A stretch of 64,000 nucleotides of DNA from Paludibacteraceae bacterium. Lineage in GTDB: Bacteria > Bacteroidota > Bacteroidia > Bacteroidales > Paludibacteraceae. Every line of letters begins with the position of its first letter. The first letter of the stretch is position 1. The notes under the pieces were generated by a model, which made no database searches, was not told the DNA's origin, and was given only the letters and a program-made list of their open reading frames with translations. The position numbers and the translations under genes were made by a program. The stretch covers positions 24,036 through 88,035 of the forward strand of contig JAFGVV010000048.1 of assembly GCA_016937795.1 (NCBI GenBank), written 5' to 3'. This document shows, piece by piece, positions 54,687 to 63,939 of the stretch.

Positions 54687-55601
54687 ATGAATCTGAACGT
54701 AAAAAACGAAACTTCACAACTGAAAGCAGTGGTGCTCGGACAACCCGGATCGCTTGGCAAAGCGCCAACGCCCGACCAAACCTACGATGCCAAATCGTAC
54801 GAATCGGTTATGTTGGGCATTTACCCTTCCGAAGAATCGGTGTACAAAGAAATGTCGGCGTTCGAAAAAGTACTTTTGAAATACAACGTGCAGGTTTTTC
54901 GTCCGTGGACACTCGAAAACTGCAATCAGGTTTTCGCACGTGATGTGGGCTTTGTCATCGACGATAAAATTATCAATTCTAATATTATCCCTGATCGAGA
55001 GGACGAAAAAGAGGCGTATGAAGTGGTGTACGATCAGATTTCGTATAACAAAATATACAACCTGCCCGAAAAAGCACATGTGGAAGGTGGCGATGTGGTG
55101 CTTTACAACGACATTGCGTTTGTGGGACTTTACACCGGCGTCGATTATCCGCAACTGAAAACTGCTCGCACCAATGAGTATGCATTTTATTTTCTGAAAG
55201 AGATTTTTCCTGAAAAGACTTTTATCCCACTCGAACTGATAAAACACGATACCGACCCTCGTCACGGGGTGCTGCATCTCGACTGCGCTTTTATGCCTGT
55301 GGGAAAAGGGAAAGCTCTGATTTACAAAGATGGGTTTCTGCATCCGGAAGATTATCAGATTGTTGTGGATGTTTTTGGCAAAGAGAATATTTTTGAAATT
55401 ACACAACAGGAAATGTATTACATGAATACCAATGTGTTTTCCATTTCGCCCGAAGTGGTTGTTTCGGAACAGCATTTTACTCGTCTGAATGCACACATGG
55501 AACAGCAATGGGGACTCACAGTGGAAAAAGTACCTTATCGCGAGATTTCAAAAATGGGTGGACTGCTGCGTTGCTCCACTTTGCCGTTGATAAGAGAATA
55601 A
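54687..55601 (+). CDS. Arginine deiminase/DDAH-type amidinohydrolase
   Basis: Member of the guanidine-group-modifying superfamily (arginine deiminase, dimethylarginine hydrolase, amidinotransferase). 304 residues from the ATG at 54687 (MNLNVKNETSQLKAVVLGQP). Superfamily residues: the aspartate in VFARDVGFVID, GGD in HVEGGDVVLYN, the histidine in HGVLHLDCAFMPVGKG, and the nucleophilic cysteine in KMGGLLRCSTLPL near the end. No signal peptide. Given ctlX 15 bases downstream and rocD after it, arginine to citrulline is the most economical role, but dimethylarginine or transamidination cannot be excluded. First gene of a three-gene operon. Confidence 0.78.
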   Translation: MNLNVKNETSQLKAVVLGQPGSLGKAPTPDQTYDAKSYESVMLGIYPSEESVYKEMSAFEKVLLKYNVQVFRPWTLENCNQVFARDVGFVIDDKIINSNIIPDREDEKEAYEVVYDQISYNKIYNLPEKAHVEGGDVVLYNDIAFVGLYTGVDYPQLKTARTNEYAFYFLKEIFPEKTFIPLELIKHDTDPRHGVLHLDCAFMPVGKGKALIYKDGFLHPEDYQIVVDVFGKENIFEITQQEMYYMNTNVFSISPEVVVSEQHFTRLNAHMEQQWGLTVEKVPYREISKMGGLLRCSTLPLIRE

Positions 55602-55616
55602 CCAAAACATAAACAT

Positions 55617-56540
55617 ATGTACAACCAGATTACAGACACTATTTTAATGATTGAACCTGTGGCTTTTGGCTTCAATGCGGAAACTGCCGTGAATAACTAT
55701 TTTATGCAGAACGACAAAATACCTGCATCTGAAATTCAGCAGGCCGCTTTGCACGAATTCCGGAATATGGTAAAAACACTTCGGGAGAATGGCATAAATG
55801 TGATTGTAGTTCCTGATACTCCGGAGCCACACACTCCTGATTCAATTTTTCCGAACAACTGGATTTCGTTCCAAAAAGACAACCGCGTGGCGATGTATCC
55901 CATGTTTGCAGACAACCGACGTACCGAACGCCGCATCGATATTGTGGAAAAAGTGATTGGACATGGTTTTAATATTTCGCAAATGGTGGATTACTCTGTG
56001 TACGAGAAAGAAAACCGTTTTCTGGAAGGCACGGGAAGTATGATTTTCGACCGAACGCATCGTGTGGCTTATGCTGCACTTTCGCCGCGTACCTACGAAG
56101 GCCTCTTTCAATGGTTTTGCAACGATTTTGGCTATCGCCCTGTAACTTTCCGCGCAACGCAATTTGTGGGCAATGAACGACTTCCGGTATATCACACCAA
56201 TGTAATGCTTTCGGTAGCCGAAAATTTTGCTGTAGTTTGTATGGAAAGTATTCAGGATAAAGCCGAAAAAAAAATGCTAACAGAACAGCTCCAACAAACG
56301 GGAAAGGAAATTGTGGAAATAAGCTTAGAGCAGATGGGACAATTTTCGGGTAATGTATTACAGCTAAAAAATTCTGAAGGAGATCGGTTTTTGGTTATCT
56401 CCGAGAGTGGCTATAATGCACTCGATGAAATTCAGAAAAATAGATTAGCTTCGTTTAACAAACTGATTGTAACACCTGTACCCACCATTGAGAAATACGG
56501 AGGCGGAAGTGTGAGGTGTATGATGGCAGAAGTGTTTTAA
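55617..56540 (+). CDS. ctlX: Citrulline utilization hydrolase CtlX
   Basis: Predicted citrulline ureidase (citrulline to ornithine), as named for the Francisella enzyme of this subfamily. The protein is 307 residues, same superfamily fold as the preceding protein but a separate branch. Motifs: VVPDTPEPHTPDSIFPNNWISF (substrate loop with aspartate), FLEGTGSMIFDRTH (glutamate and glycine), PVYHTNVMLSVAE (histidine) and the cysteine in KYGGGSVRCMMAEVF. Its place between the deiminase-like gene and ornithine aminotransferase supports the call. Whether ammonia and carbon dioxide or carbamate is released is not shown. Confidence 0.83.
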   Translation: MYNQITDTILMIEPVAFGFNAETAVNNYFMQNDKIPASEIQQAALHEFRNMVKTLRENGINVIVVPDTPEPHTPDSIFPNNWISFQKDNRVAMYPMFADNRRTERRIDIVEKVIGHGFNISQMVDYSVYEKENRFLEGTGSMIFDRTHRVAYAALSPRTYEGLFQWFCNDFGYRPVTFRATQFVGNERLPVYHTNVMLSVAENFAVVCMESIQDKAEKKMLTEQLQQTGKEIVEISLEQMGQFSGNVLQLKNSEGDRFLVISESGYNALDEIQKNRLASFNKLIVTPVPTIEKYGGGSVRCMMAEVF

Positions 56541-56635
56541 ACCCCAATCCAATTCATAATACCTTAGACGCCTCAATCAACCAATCAACTGATTAACCAA
56601 TTAACTGATACACCAATCACAAACACCAAACAAAA

Positions 56636-57874
56636 ATGAACAACACAACAAATAAATCCAACACATTCGTGCAGCTCGAAGATCGTTACGGAGCGCACAA
56701 CTATCATCCAATACCTGTGGTATTAGAACGAGGCGAAGGCGTGTATGTGTGGGATGTCGACGGTAAAAGATACTACGATTTTTTGTCGGCTTATTCGGCA
56801 GTAAATCAGGGTCATTGTCACCCGAAAATCATCGATACGCTTATTCGTCAATCACAAAAACTTACGCTTACTTCGCGGGCTTTTTACAATAATAAACTTG
56901 GTCCTTACGAGCAATTTATTACTGAATATTTTGGTTACGAAAAAGTATTGCCTATGAATACCGGCGCCGAAGCGGTGGAAACAGCCATAAAGCTTTGTCG
57001 TAAATGGGCTTACGAGAGAAAGGGAATTGCTGAAAATCAGGCAAAAATTGTGGTGTGCGAAAATAATTTTCACGGACGCACTACCACCATTGTTTCTTTT
57101 TCAGTCGATCCTGATGCTTACACACATTACGGACCTTACACTCCCGGTTTTGTGGTGATTCCTTACAATGATGCCGCTGCGCTCGAAAAGCTTTTGAAGG
57201 AAGATAAAACTATTGCAGGTTTTCTGGTGGAACCCGTTCAGGGCGAAGCAGGCGCTTATGTGCCCGATGACGGTTACCTGAAAAAATGTGCCGACCTTTG
57301 CCGTGCTCATAATGTACTTTTTATTGCCGACGAAGTGCAGACAGGCATTGCACGCACAGGAAAACTGCTTGCGTGCGATTATGAAAATGTGCATCCCGAC
57401 ATTCTGATTTTAGGAAAAGCACTTTCGGGTGGCGCTTATCCTGTGTCGGCAGTTTTGTCGTCCAACGAAATAATGGAAGTTATTCATCCCGGACAACATG
57501 GCTCCACTTTTGGTGGAAACCCTGTGGCAGCTGCTGTGGCTGTAGCTGCCCTCGAAGTTGTGCGCGACGAAAAACTGGCTGAAAAAGCTTACGAGCTTGG
57601 TATTTATTTCCGCGGGGCCATGAAAAAACTCTGCGACGAGTCGGAAATTGCGTCGTTTGTTCGTGGAAAAGGATTGCTTAATGCACTTGTCATTAACAAC
57701 GAAGGACATAAGAATCTGGCATGGGATATTTGTCTGAAATTGGCCGAGAATGGTCTGTTAGCCAAGCCCACGCATACCAATATCATTCGCTTTGCACCGC
57801 CTTTGGTCATTACTCGTACACAGCTCGACGAATGTATAGAGATAATAAATACTGCTGTAAAAAGCTTTGTATGA
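56636..57874 (+). CDS. rocD: Ornithine--oxo-acid aminotransferase
   Basis: PLP enzyme converting ornithine to glutamate-5-semialdehyde. The protein is 412 residues, normal length. The family signature [20 protein letters not shown] is at the start. PLP phosphate binding is at [10 protein letters not shown], the ring-stacking region at [11 protein letters not shown], the aspartate in [15 protein letters not shown] and the Schiff-base lysine in [23 protein letters not shown] follows. The product cyclises to pyrroline-5-carboxylate, the same compound HypD makes. Third gene of the operon; the bidirectional terminator at 57913 ends it. Confidence 0.97.
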   Translation: MNNTTNKSNTFVQLEDRYGAHNYHPIPVVLERGEGVYVWDVDGKRYYDFLSAYSAVNQGHCHPKIIDTLIRQSQKLTLTSRAFYNNKLGPYEQFITEYFGYEKVLPMNTGAEAVETAIKLCRKWAYERKGIAENQAKIVVCENNFHGRTTTIVSFSVDPDAYTHYGPYTPGFVVIPYNDAAALEKLLKEDKTIAGFLVEPVQGEAGAYVPDDGYLKKCADLCRAHNVLFIADEVQTGIARTGKLLACDYENVHPDILILGKALSGGAYPVSAVLSSNEIMEVIHPGQHGSTFGGNPVAAAVAVAALEVVRDEKLAEKAYELGIYFRGAMKKLCDESEIASFVRGKGLLNALVINNEGHKNLAWDICLKLAENGLLAKPTHTNIIRFAPPLVITRTQLDECIEIINTAVKSFV

Positions 57875-57912
57875 ATGAGAGTTTCTTCTCGACTGTTTGA
57901 TTATTTATTCAT

Positions 57913-57952
57913 AAAAAAAAGCTGCACTCTATTTCAGAATGCAGCTTTTTTT
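57913..57952. terminator. Bidirectional terminator between rocD and pnp
   Basis: GCTGCA/TGCAGC core extended by A and T runs on both sides, with a 13-base centre. It lies past the stop codons of both convergent genes. Confidence 0.88.
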
Positions 57953-57973
57953 ATCATTTTCCTTTTCAGGATA

Positions 57974-60106
57974 TTATTTATTTTCTTCTTTCGGAGGGCG
58001 TGGCAATAAAGCTTTGCGCGAAAGTTTAAATTTACCTGTTTTCTGGTCGATATCGAGCAGTTTTACTTCAATAGAATCACCTTCCTTGATTCCGGCCTGA
58101 TCCATTGTTTCAATGCGTTTCCAGTCGATTTCCGAAATGTGAAGCAAACCTTCTTTGCCGGGCATAAATTCAACAAATGCACCATAAGGCATTACCGATT
58201 TTACTTTCGACATATAAGTATCGCCTACTTCGGGAATAGCTACAATACCACGGATTTTAGCTACGGCAGCATCAATGGCAGCTTTGTTGTTGGCTGCAAT
58301 TTCCACACGACCCTGATCGCCAATTTCTTCGATGGTAATCACAGCACCTGTTTCTGCCTGCATGTTCTGAATGATTTTTCCACCAGGTCCGATGACAGCG
58401 CCAATCATTTCTTTAGGAATAAACATCACCACGATACGTGGAGCATGAGGTTTCAGGTCGGCACGTGGCTCAACAAGCGTTTCCTGAATTTTACCAAGAA
58501 TGTGCATGCGACCTTCTTTTGCCTGACGCAATGCAGTTTCGAGAATTTCGTACGAAAGACCATCGACTTTAATGTCCATCTGAGTGGCAGTTATACCATC
58601 TTTGGTTCCGGTTACTTTGAAGTCCATGTCGCCAAGGTGATCTTCGTCGCCGAGAATGTCCGAAAGTACAGCAAAGTTTGTTCCTTTATTTTCCGAGATA
58701 AGACCCATAGCAATACCCGATACCGGTTTTTTGATTTCAACACCTGCATCCATTAAAGCCAGAGTGCCGGCACAAACGGTAGCCATAGATGAAGAGCCGT
58801 TCGACTCCAGAATATCAGATACCACGCGTACCACATAAGGATAATTGTCAGGAATCATGTTTTTCAATGCGCGAAGGGCAAGATTTCCGTGACCTACTTC
58901 GCGACGACCTACTCCGCGTGAAGCACGCGCTTCGCCTGTAGAGAATGGTGGGAAGTTGTAGTGAAGAAGGAAGCGTTCTTTGCCTTTGAAAAGTGCATCG
59001 TCCACAATTTTCTCGTCCATTTTAGTACCCAGTGTCACAGTAGTGAGCGACTGAGTTTCGCCGCGTGTAAACACTGCAGAACCGTGAGCTCCGGGCAGAT
59101 AATCCACTTCCGACCAGATAGGACGAATTTCGGTGGTTTTACGCCCATCGAGACGTTTACCTTCGTCGAGAATAGAGCGACGCATTGCTTCTTTTTCCAC
59201 ATCATGATAATATTTACCAATAAGTGCCTTTTTTTCAGCAGCTTCTTCAGGATCGAGAGCAGCAATATATTCAGCTTTGATAGCTTCAAAGTTTTCGATA
59301 CGTTCGTGTTTGTTAGGGTTGCACGATTTTGCAACTTCGTACACTTTATCGTAAGTTTTTGCCCAGATATCTTTTTTCAGATCTTCGTCATTTTCTTCGT
59401 GGCAATATTCACGTTTTTTTGTTTTACCCACAGCTTCCATCAATTCAATCTGCACTTTGCAATGATCTTTGATAGCTTCGTGAGCCACTTTCATGGCAGC
59501 AAGCAAATCTTCTTCGCTCACTTCTTTCATTTCGCCTTCCACCATCATGATGTTGTCGAGGGTAGCAGCTACCATAATGTCCATATCGGCAGTTTCGAGC
59601 TGAGCGAAAGTGGGATTTACCACAAACTCACCATTGATACGGGCAACACGTACTTCAGAAATAGGTCCGTTGAAAGGCACATCCGATACTGCCAAAGCAG
59701 CAGAAGCAGCCAAACCAGCTAAGGCATCAGGCATATCAATACCGTCGGACGAAACCAGATTAATGGTCACAAATGTTTCAGCATGATAATCATCCGGAAA
59801 CAAAGGACGCAAAGCGCGGTCGACAATACGGCAAATAAGGATTTCATAATCAGAAGCACGGCCTTCGCGTTTGAGGAAACCTCCGGGAAAACGACCAAAA
59901 GCAGCGTATTTTTCTTTATATTCCACCGAGAGTGGCATAAAGTCGGTGCCGGGAACTGCATCTTTAGCAGAGCAAACAGTGGCCAGCAACATGGTGTTAC
60001 CCATGCGAACCATCACCGAACCATCAGCCTGTTTGGCCAACTTACCGGTTTCGATGGTAATTTCACGTCCATCACCCAGTGTGATGGTTTTTGTAACTAC
60101 GTTCAT
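57974..60106 (-). CDS. pnp: Polynucleotide phosphorylase
   Basis: Phosphorolytic 3'-5' exoribonuclease of RNA decay. The protein is 710 residues. Two RNase PH domains are separated by a helical segment (first about 12-145, second about 315-540, with [23 protein letters not shown] and [20 protein letters not shown]). The KH domain is [20 protein letters not shown] near 565. The S1 domain is [26 protein letters not shown] near 630-700. A TATCTTTG -7 box for it lies at 60154-60147. Monocistronic. Confidence 0.98.
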   Translation of the reverse strand: MNVVTKTITLGDGREITIETGKLAKQADGSVMVRMGNTMLLATVCSAKDAVPGTDFMPLSVEYKEKYAAFGRFPGGFLKREGRASDYEILICRIVDRALRPLFPDDYHAETFVTINLVSSDGIDMPDALAGLAASAALAVSDVPFNGPISEVRVARINGEFVVNPTFAQLETADMDIMVAATLDNIMMVEGEMKEVSEEDLLAAMKVAHEAIKDHCKVQIELMEAVGKTKKREYCHEENDEDLKKDIWAKTYDKVYEVAKSCNPNKHERIENFEAIKAEYIAALDPEEAAEKKALIGKYYHDVEKEAMRRSILDEGKRLDGRKTTEIRPIWSEVDYLPGAHGSAVFTRGETQSLTTVTLGTKMDEKIVDDALFKGKERFLLHYNFPPFSTGEARASRGVGRREVGHGNLALRALKNMIPDNYPYVVRVVSDILESNGSSSMATVCAGTLALMDAGVEIKKPVSGIAMGLISENKGTNFAVLSDILGDEDHLGDMDFKVTGTKDGITATQMDIKVDGLSYEILETALRQAKEGRMHILGKIQETLVEPRADLKPHAPRIVVMFIPKEMIGAVIGPGGKIIQNMQAETGAVITIEEIGDQGRVEIAANNKAAIDAAVAKIRGIVAIPEVGDTYMSKVKSVMPYGAFVEFMPGKEGLLHISEIDWKRIETMDQAGIKEGDSIEVKLLDIDQKTGKFKLSRKALLPRPPKEENK

Positions 60107-60323
60107 AAAATTACATTTTTCTTTTTAAACTATTAAATTTCGGTCGCAAAGATACAATTTAATTTGCAAAAAACATGCAATAGCTTGTATTTTAGTGTAT
60201 TTTTGCTATTTATGATAATGTTGCTCCTTTTCAAGTAAAGGGTTGATTTTGTGAAAAATGAATCAGATTTTGAAAACCAGCATTGATATTCACAAAATCA
60301 ATTCTAATGAAGTTACTATTATC

Positions 60324-60893
60324 TCAACAATTCTTTCTGTATTTATCATTCAGTCCACTGCCATTCAGAATCAGAGGAATGCATTTTTCCAAACGTGAAA
60401 TGCGGGTGGTTTCCTGTTTTGCAGAGGCAATGTACTCACAATATTCCTTTTGTTTCCCGGGACTGAGTTTGTTGAAGGCCTCTTTCATATCGGGTTGAAC
60501 TCCGAAAGTTTTCTCAAGTTCTTCAGGAACCTCAATTGCCTTTGGTTTTTCAGGAGTCAAACGCAATCCCTGTTTTTCAATTTCAATGGCTTCGCTCACA
60601 TATTGCAGAATTTTGGCTTCGTCAATTTGCTCTAAAGCTGTAAAACGCCATTGGCGAAGCGATTTTGTTTTGCCTTCCGAAGCTGTTATTAAAACTTTGT
60701 AGGGATCGCTCATAAATACACCATTGTGAAACCAAAGCGAGAAAAAATCCCTGAAGCCATGAAATGCTACAACGTTGGTTCCGTTGAAAGTGTAAGTGTC
60801 GGCACCCCATTTTATGGTGTGTTCAAGCTCGGTTTTGGCAAGTATATCGGCCAGCAAAACAAGTGCTTCCGACCATTTGTTATTTTTATCCAT
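60324..60893 (-). CDS. YdeI/OmpD-associated family protein (DUF1801 domain)
   Basis: 189 residues, cytoplasmic. The N-terminal DUF1801-like alpha-beta domain (about 1-115: IKWGADTYTFNGTNVVAFHGFRDFFSLWF) is followed by a C-terminal OmdA-type helical tail (about 130-189: FNKLSPGKQKEYCEYIASAKQETTRISRLEKC), a pattern that defines the YdeI/OmdA family. These are stress-linked proteins of unclear biochemical role. It overlaps the upstream DUF1801 gene by eight bases, which implies translational coupling. Confidence 0.85.
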   Translation of the reverse strand: MDKNNKWSEALVLLADILAKTELEHTIKWGADTYTFNGTNVVAFHGFRDFFSLWFHNGVFMSDPYKVLITASEGKTKSLRQWRFTALEQIDEAKILQYVSEAIEIEKQGLRLTPEKPKAIEVPEELEKTFGVQPDMKEAFNKLSPGKQKEYCEYIASAKQETTRISRLEKCIPLILNGSGLNDKYRKNC

Positions 60894-61308
60894 AACGTTC
60901 TTTCAAAAAAGAGATGGTTGTTTTCATTATTTCTTTGAGTACAGGTATGCTTATGTCCGAAAGTTTTTTTACATAAATGCAGGCTGCTCCTTTTTTGAAT
61001 TTCCCCAAACCTTCGAGTAAGTATTCGTGTTCGGGCATTCCCGAAAAAACATAAAGCGAAATAGCTGCTTTGCGGGGCGAAAAACCCACAAGTGGCCAAT
61101 CGCCTTCCTGGCGGCTACGCTCCGATTTGTAATGGTATTTCCCGAATCCTATCATGCTCGGGCCCCACATTTGCGGTTCGCAGCCGGTTACTCTGCGCAT
61201 AATTTCTATCAGTTCGAAACTGTCCTTTTGCTTTTGTTCGCTATCGGCAAAAGTGCGGATAAATTCCGCTACATCTATTTGAGTGGGTTGGGTTTTTAGT
61301 GCTGCCAT
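60886..61308 (-). CDS. DUF1801 domain protein
   Basis: 140 residues. Typical DUF1801 sequence: QPTQIDVAEFIRTFADSEQKQKDSFELIEIM at the N-terminus, GCEPQMWGPSMIGFGKYHY, and the last helix LKEIMKTTISFLKERYG. Pairs with the downstream YdeI-like gene, which contains a divergent copy of the same domain. Probably a small stress-type protein; no catalytic residues known. Confidence 0.88.
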   Translation of the reverse strand: MAALKTQPTQIDVAEFIRTFADSEQKQKDSFELIEIMRRVTGCEPQMWGPSMIGFGKYHYKSERSRQEGDWPLVGFSPRKAAISLYVFSGMPEHEYLLEGLGKFKKGAACIYVKKLSDISIPVLKEIMKTTISFLKERYG

Positions 61309-61333
61309 TTTTGATTGTTTTGTGGGTTATATG

Positions 61334-61780
61334 TCAAAAACCTTTCTTTTGAATTCTCCTGTGATATTTGTTGTGCAAAGGCAGTGCAGCCGAAGCGTAC
61401 CATGAAAAATATTCAGCTGCCAATAAACCCGATGTCACGGCGGGATCGGTTGAGACGAGCGTTTCGGCTTCTGCAATTGTTTTTACATCGAATATATAAA
61501 TACCCCGATACTGTCGTTCGTTTTTGGCAATTGGTCCGGCCGAAACCAGCAAGCCTGCATCGGCCATGCGTCCGATATTTTGCATATGTCCTGCAAAAAT
61601 ACTGTCGCGTTGCTGTTTGTCGGAAATTGTAGTTTCGCCTGTTTTCAGAATTACCAAGACATAACTTTTCATGCCATATTCGTCGGCTCCGAATTTTTTT
61701 GCCAATCGCTTGTCGAACTTTTGAGCAAAGCAGCTTGTACTCATTACAGCTATTACAAAAAATAAAATTTTATACCTCAT
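61334..61780 (-). CDS. Exported YCII-domain protein
   Basis: 148 residues from the ATG at 61780 (MRYKILFFVIAVMSTSCFAQ). A signal peptide or lipobox-like cleavage (STSC) precedes a single YCII-type ferredoxin-like domain (about 38-135: MKSYVLVILKTGETTI, HMQNIGRMADAGLLVSAGPIAKNERQYRGIYIFDV). Most YCII proteins are cytoplasmic, so an exported form is slightly unusual though frequent in Bacteroidota. It is 25 bases from the DUF1801 gene and likely in the same transcript. Function unknown. Confidence 0.82.
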   Translation of the reverse strand: MRYKILFFVIAVMSTSCFAQKFDKRLAKKFGADEYGMKSYVLVILKTGETTISDKQQRDSIFAGHMQNIGRMADAGLLVSAGPIAKNERQYRGIYIFDVKTIAEAETLVSTDPAVTSGLLAAEYFSWYASAALPLHNKYHRRIQKKGF

Positions 61781-61873
61781 TTCGTTTTTTTTCTGACAAA
61801 TATAATGATAATCAATTAAAAAGCAAAGGTGTAGCACGAAGCCACACCTCAGCGCGTAAACATGAACAAGAAA

Positions 61874-63574
61874 TCACTTGAGAGGGGAACAAACCCACGA
61901 AAATCCATCATCGTTAAGTATTAATTCGTCTTCTTCTAATTTTGTGATGGTCAGATAATCAAATTCAAAATAATTTGTTTCATTAATCACATCTCCACTT
62001 CCGCAACCATCTTCTATATACATGCGATTATCTCTGATATACAGACACATATTTTCAGTCTCTGACAATGTGTTTGTATTTGCATTATAATACCTTACAG
62101 TAAAATATTTTTCATTTTGAGCATTAAAGGTCATTACAAAGTACTGTTGTTGCTTTACCGATTGCTCATTTACATACACTTCACCTTCAAACTCCTGCGA
62201 TTTCCATGGTCCCCAGGCAGCTAACTTCTCGAGCGTACTCATTACTGTCCGGCGGATGATGCGTATATCAACCGAACCACTATGTGAGTTAAAGAATCCA
62301 TCGTATTCGTAATTGAGTTTGGCCACAATGGTATCCACTTTTACATCATCGAGAATTTTAAGCTGAAAATTAATCTTTCCGCTACCACCGAAATTAGCCT
62401 TCTCTATCGAAATACGATTATCGGAAACTGTAAAGCTATAATTTTCAAAATCATCTGTTTCCATTAGGTAGTTTTTCTCTTGAGCCGAAGTGGCAATTTT
62501 ATCAAAACTAATCAGGTCAAAATTAAAGAAAGGCACATTTTCGTTACCCCATTCAATCAATTTGTTTAGGTCATTCACAAAATCGTCCAAGGTATTATAA
62601 GCCCAGAAAAATGATTTCATTTGAAGGTTTGATGAGCTGCTTAATCCACTATGCACGTTAGTCGCTTCATTGGTTACATTCACCGATTTTGTGCGCCCCG
62701 AAATAAGTTCAATATAATTGTTGTTCGCAGCAGTTTTTGTGAACATGGCTGCATTTGCATCAAACAGTCCATCAGTGATTCTTTCGAAAATTGACTTATT
62801 ATCCACATAAACCTCATCGTACATATTCTGAAGGGTGGTTATTGCAGCAGCAGTAGCAATACCTGCAGTAGCAACGCCCAAAATTGCTACGTATGGGTTT
62901 TTAATACTAATTGCCTCGGAACCAATGCCAATAAAGCCCACAGATGCTATAAATCCAGCCAAATTTAATCTCATTTTATTAGAAATCTTTTGTGGTACAG
63001 AATCTTGCTGAGAAGAAAATTTCAATAAAGCATCGTAAGTCTCTTTGTTAGCCCAATATACCTTTGTAAGTTCATTTTTTTCTTTCGCGCCCAACGAATT
63101 ATAATAAGTTTTAAATTGAGTAACAATATTTGAAATCTGCTCATTATTCTTGGCACTTTCTTTTCCGAATTGAGCATCGATATCGTCGAGCGTTTCTGAA
63201 AAATCAGACATTACCTCTGTAGCAGGTTTTGGCAAAACTAATTCTTTCACATGATAATCGATAGTCAGATAGCCTAACGAATTCACGCGAAGTTTCATTT
63301 TTCCCGCAGGAAGTGTGGAAGGAACAATAAACGAAAAAGCAGAATCGGAGACTACAAGATCGATATTGAAAGTATCAATCTTAGCCACGGGTTTCGAAAC
63401 GCTGATAGCGCCATCGAAAGTAACAGTCACTAATTGCGACTGCATTACAGTGTCGGGGGTTGTGTACTCGTAATCGTTGGTATCGGTATAGTCGTAAGTA
63501 TCACACGAAACAAGAAACAGCAATGCGAATGCTGTGAAAAGATACCAAAAGCGGGGATTTTGTTGTTGTTTCAT
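61874..63574 (-). CDS. Large lipoprotein of unknown function with hydrophobic hairpin
   Basis: 566 residues. Lipobox FLVSC with the cysteine at 24, then an acidic tyrosine/threonine-rich linker (YDYTDTNDYEYTTPD). Residues about 45-115 are an Ig-like beta domain. A helical section follows (120-200), then two hydrophobic stretches (202-218 and 228-247, the latter alanine/glycine-rich), which resemble membrane-inserting helices of pore proteins. The C-terminal part (about 455-566: LEKLAAWGPWKSQEF to LILNDDGFSW) looks like a lipocalin-like domain. I do not recognise a family. It stands alone, with repeated motifs in its upstream region. Confidence 0.7.
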   Translation of the reverse strand: MKQQQNPRFWYLFTAFALLFLVSCDTYDYTDTNDYEYTTPDTVMQSQLVTVTFDGAISVSKPVAKIDTFNIDLVVSDSAFSFIVPSTLPAGKMKLRVNSLGYLTIDYHVKELVLPKPATEVMSDFSETLDDIDAQFGKESAKNNEQISNIVTQFKTYYNSLGAKEKNELTKVYWANKETYDALLKFSSQQDSVPQKISNKMRLNLAGFIASVGFIGIGSEAISIKNPYVAILGVATAGIATAAAITTLQNMYDEVYVDNKSIFERITDGLFDANAAMFTKTAANNNYIELISGRTKSVNVTNEATNVHSGLSSSSNLQMKSFFWAYNTLDDFVNDLNKLIEWGNENVPFFNFDLISFDKIATSAQEKNYLMETDDFENYSFTVSDNRISIEKANFGGSGKINFQLKILDDVKVDTIVAKLNYEYDGFFNSHSGSVDIRIIRRTVMSTLEKLAAWGPWKSQEFEGEVYVNEQSVKQQQYFVMTFNAQNEKYFTVRYYNANTNTLSETENMCLYIRDNRMYIEDGCGSGDVINETNYFEFDYLTITKLEEDELILNDDGFSWVCSPLK

Positions 63575-63613
63575 CTCCTGAAAATAAATTAGTTTAACTA
63601 TTTAAATTTATAC

Positions 63614-63656
63614 TTGAATGCATACATTTCTTTAATCAACAAATTGAATGCATACA
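63614..63656. repeat. Two 13-base direct repeats upstream of the large lipoprotein gene
   Basis: TTGAATGCATACA occurs at 63614-63626 and 63644-63656, exactly 30 bases apart (about three helical turns), 40-80 bases before the lipoprotein ATG. It contains the palindrome TGCA. Possible regulator site; nothing else is recognised in 63575-63858. Confidence 0.5.
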
Positions 63657-63858
63657 GAACAGTTAATTAGCTAAACTAAAATATTCCGGAATAAGCGAGT
63701 ATTTTATTGGGAAACAAACGAATAAAGAAAAAAGTTCATGCTTAGAAACAAAAAAGAAAAAAACATCACGCATTGATATACAGAAAAAGAGAACACAGAT
63801 TTTTGAGCAAGATCAACAATTTTTCTCCACAAACATTTTATATTTTCAAAAATTACGC

Positions 63859-63866
63859 TATCTTTG
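63859..63866 (+). promoter_or_regulatory. -7 element before the tRNA-like sequence
   Basis: TATCTTTG fits the -7 consensus and lies 36 bases before the tRNA-like start. The -33 region (TTTTATATTTTC) is poor. Confidence 0.45.
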
Positions 63867-63902
63867 CAGCCGCTTTCGTAAAGTCGATGATGGCAAACAA
63901 TT

Positions 63903-63939
63903 GCGAAAATAGTTCAGTTGGTAGAGCACGACCTTGCCC
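63903..63939 (+). tRNA. 5' half of tRNA-Gly(GCC), interrupted in the anticodon loop
   Basis: GCGAAAATAGTTCAGTTGG, then TAGAGC and ACGACCTTGCC, matches a tRNA-Gly acceptor 5' strand, D-arm and anticodon stem with anticodon GCC. After GCC the normal AAGGTCG and the T-arm are absent. The following bases instead contain CGACCTTGGCAAG at 63960-63972, the reverse complement of a normal tRNA-Gly CTTGCCAAGGTCG. No T-loop is found before the window end, so no complete tRNA is encoded here. Confidence 0.6.

Noticed and set aside
54714..55508. 264-codon minus-strand frame
   Set aside because: It is a shadow of the deiminase-like gene; rich in histidine and phenylalanine, no start context, no domain. 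The 42660-43463 frame opposite araB is rejected for the same reason.
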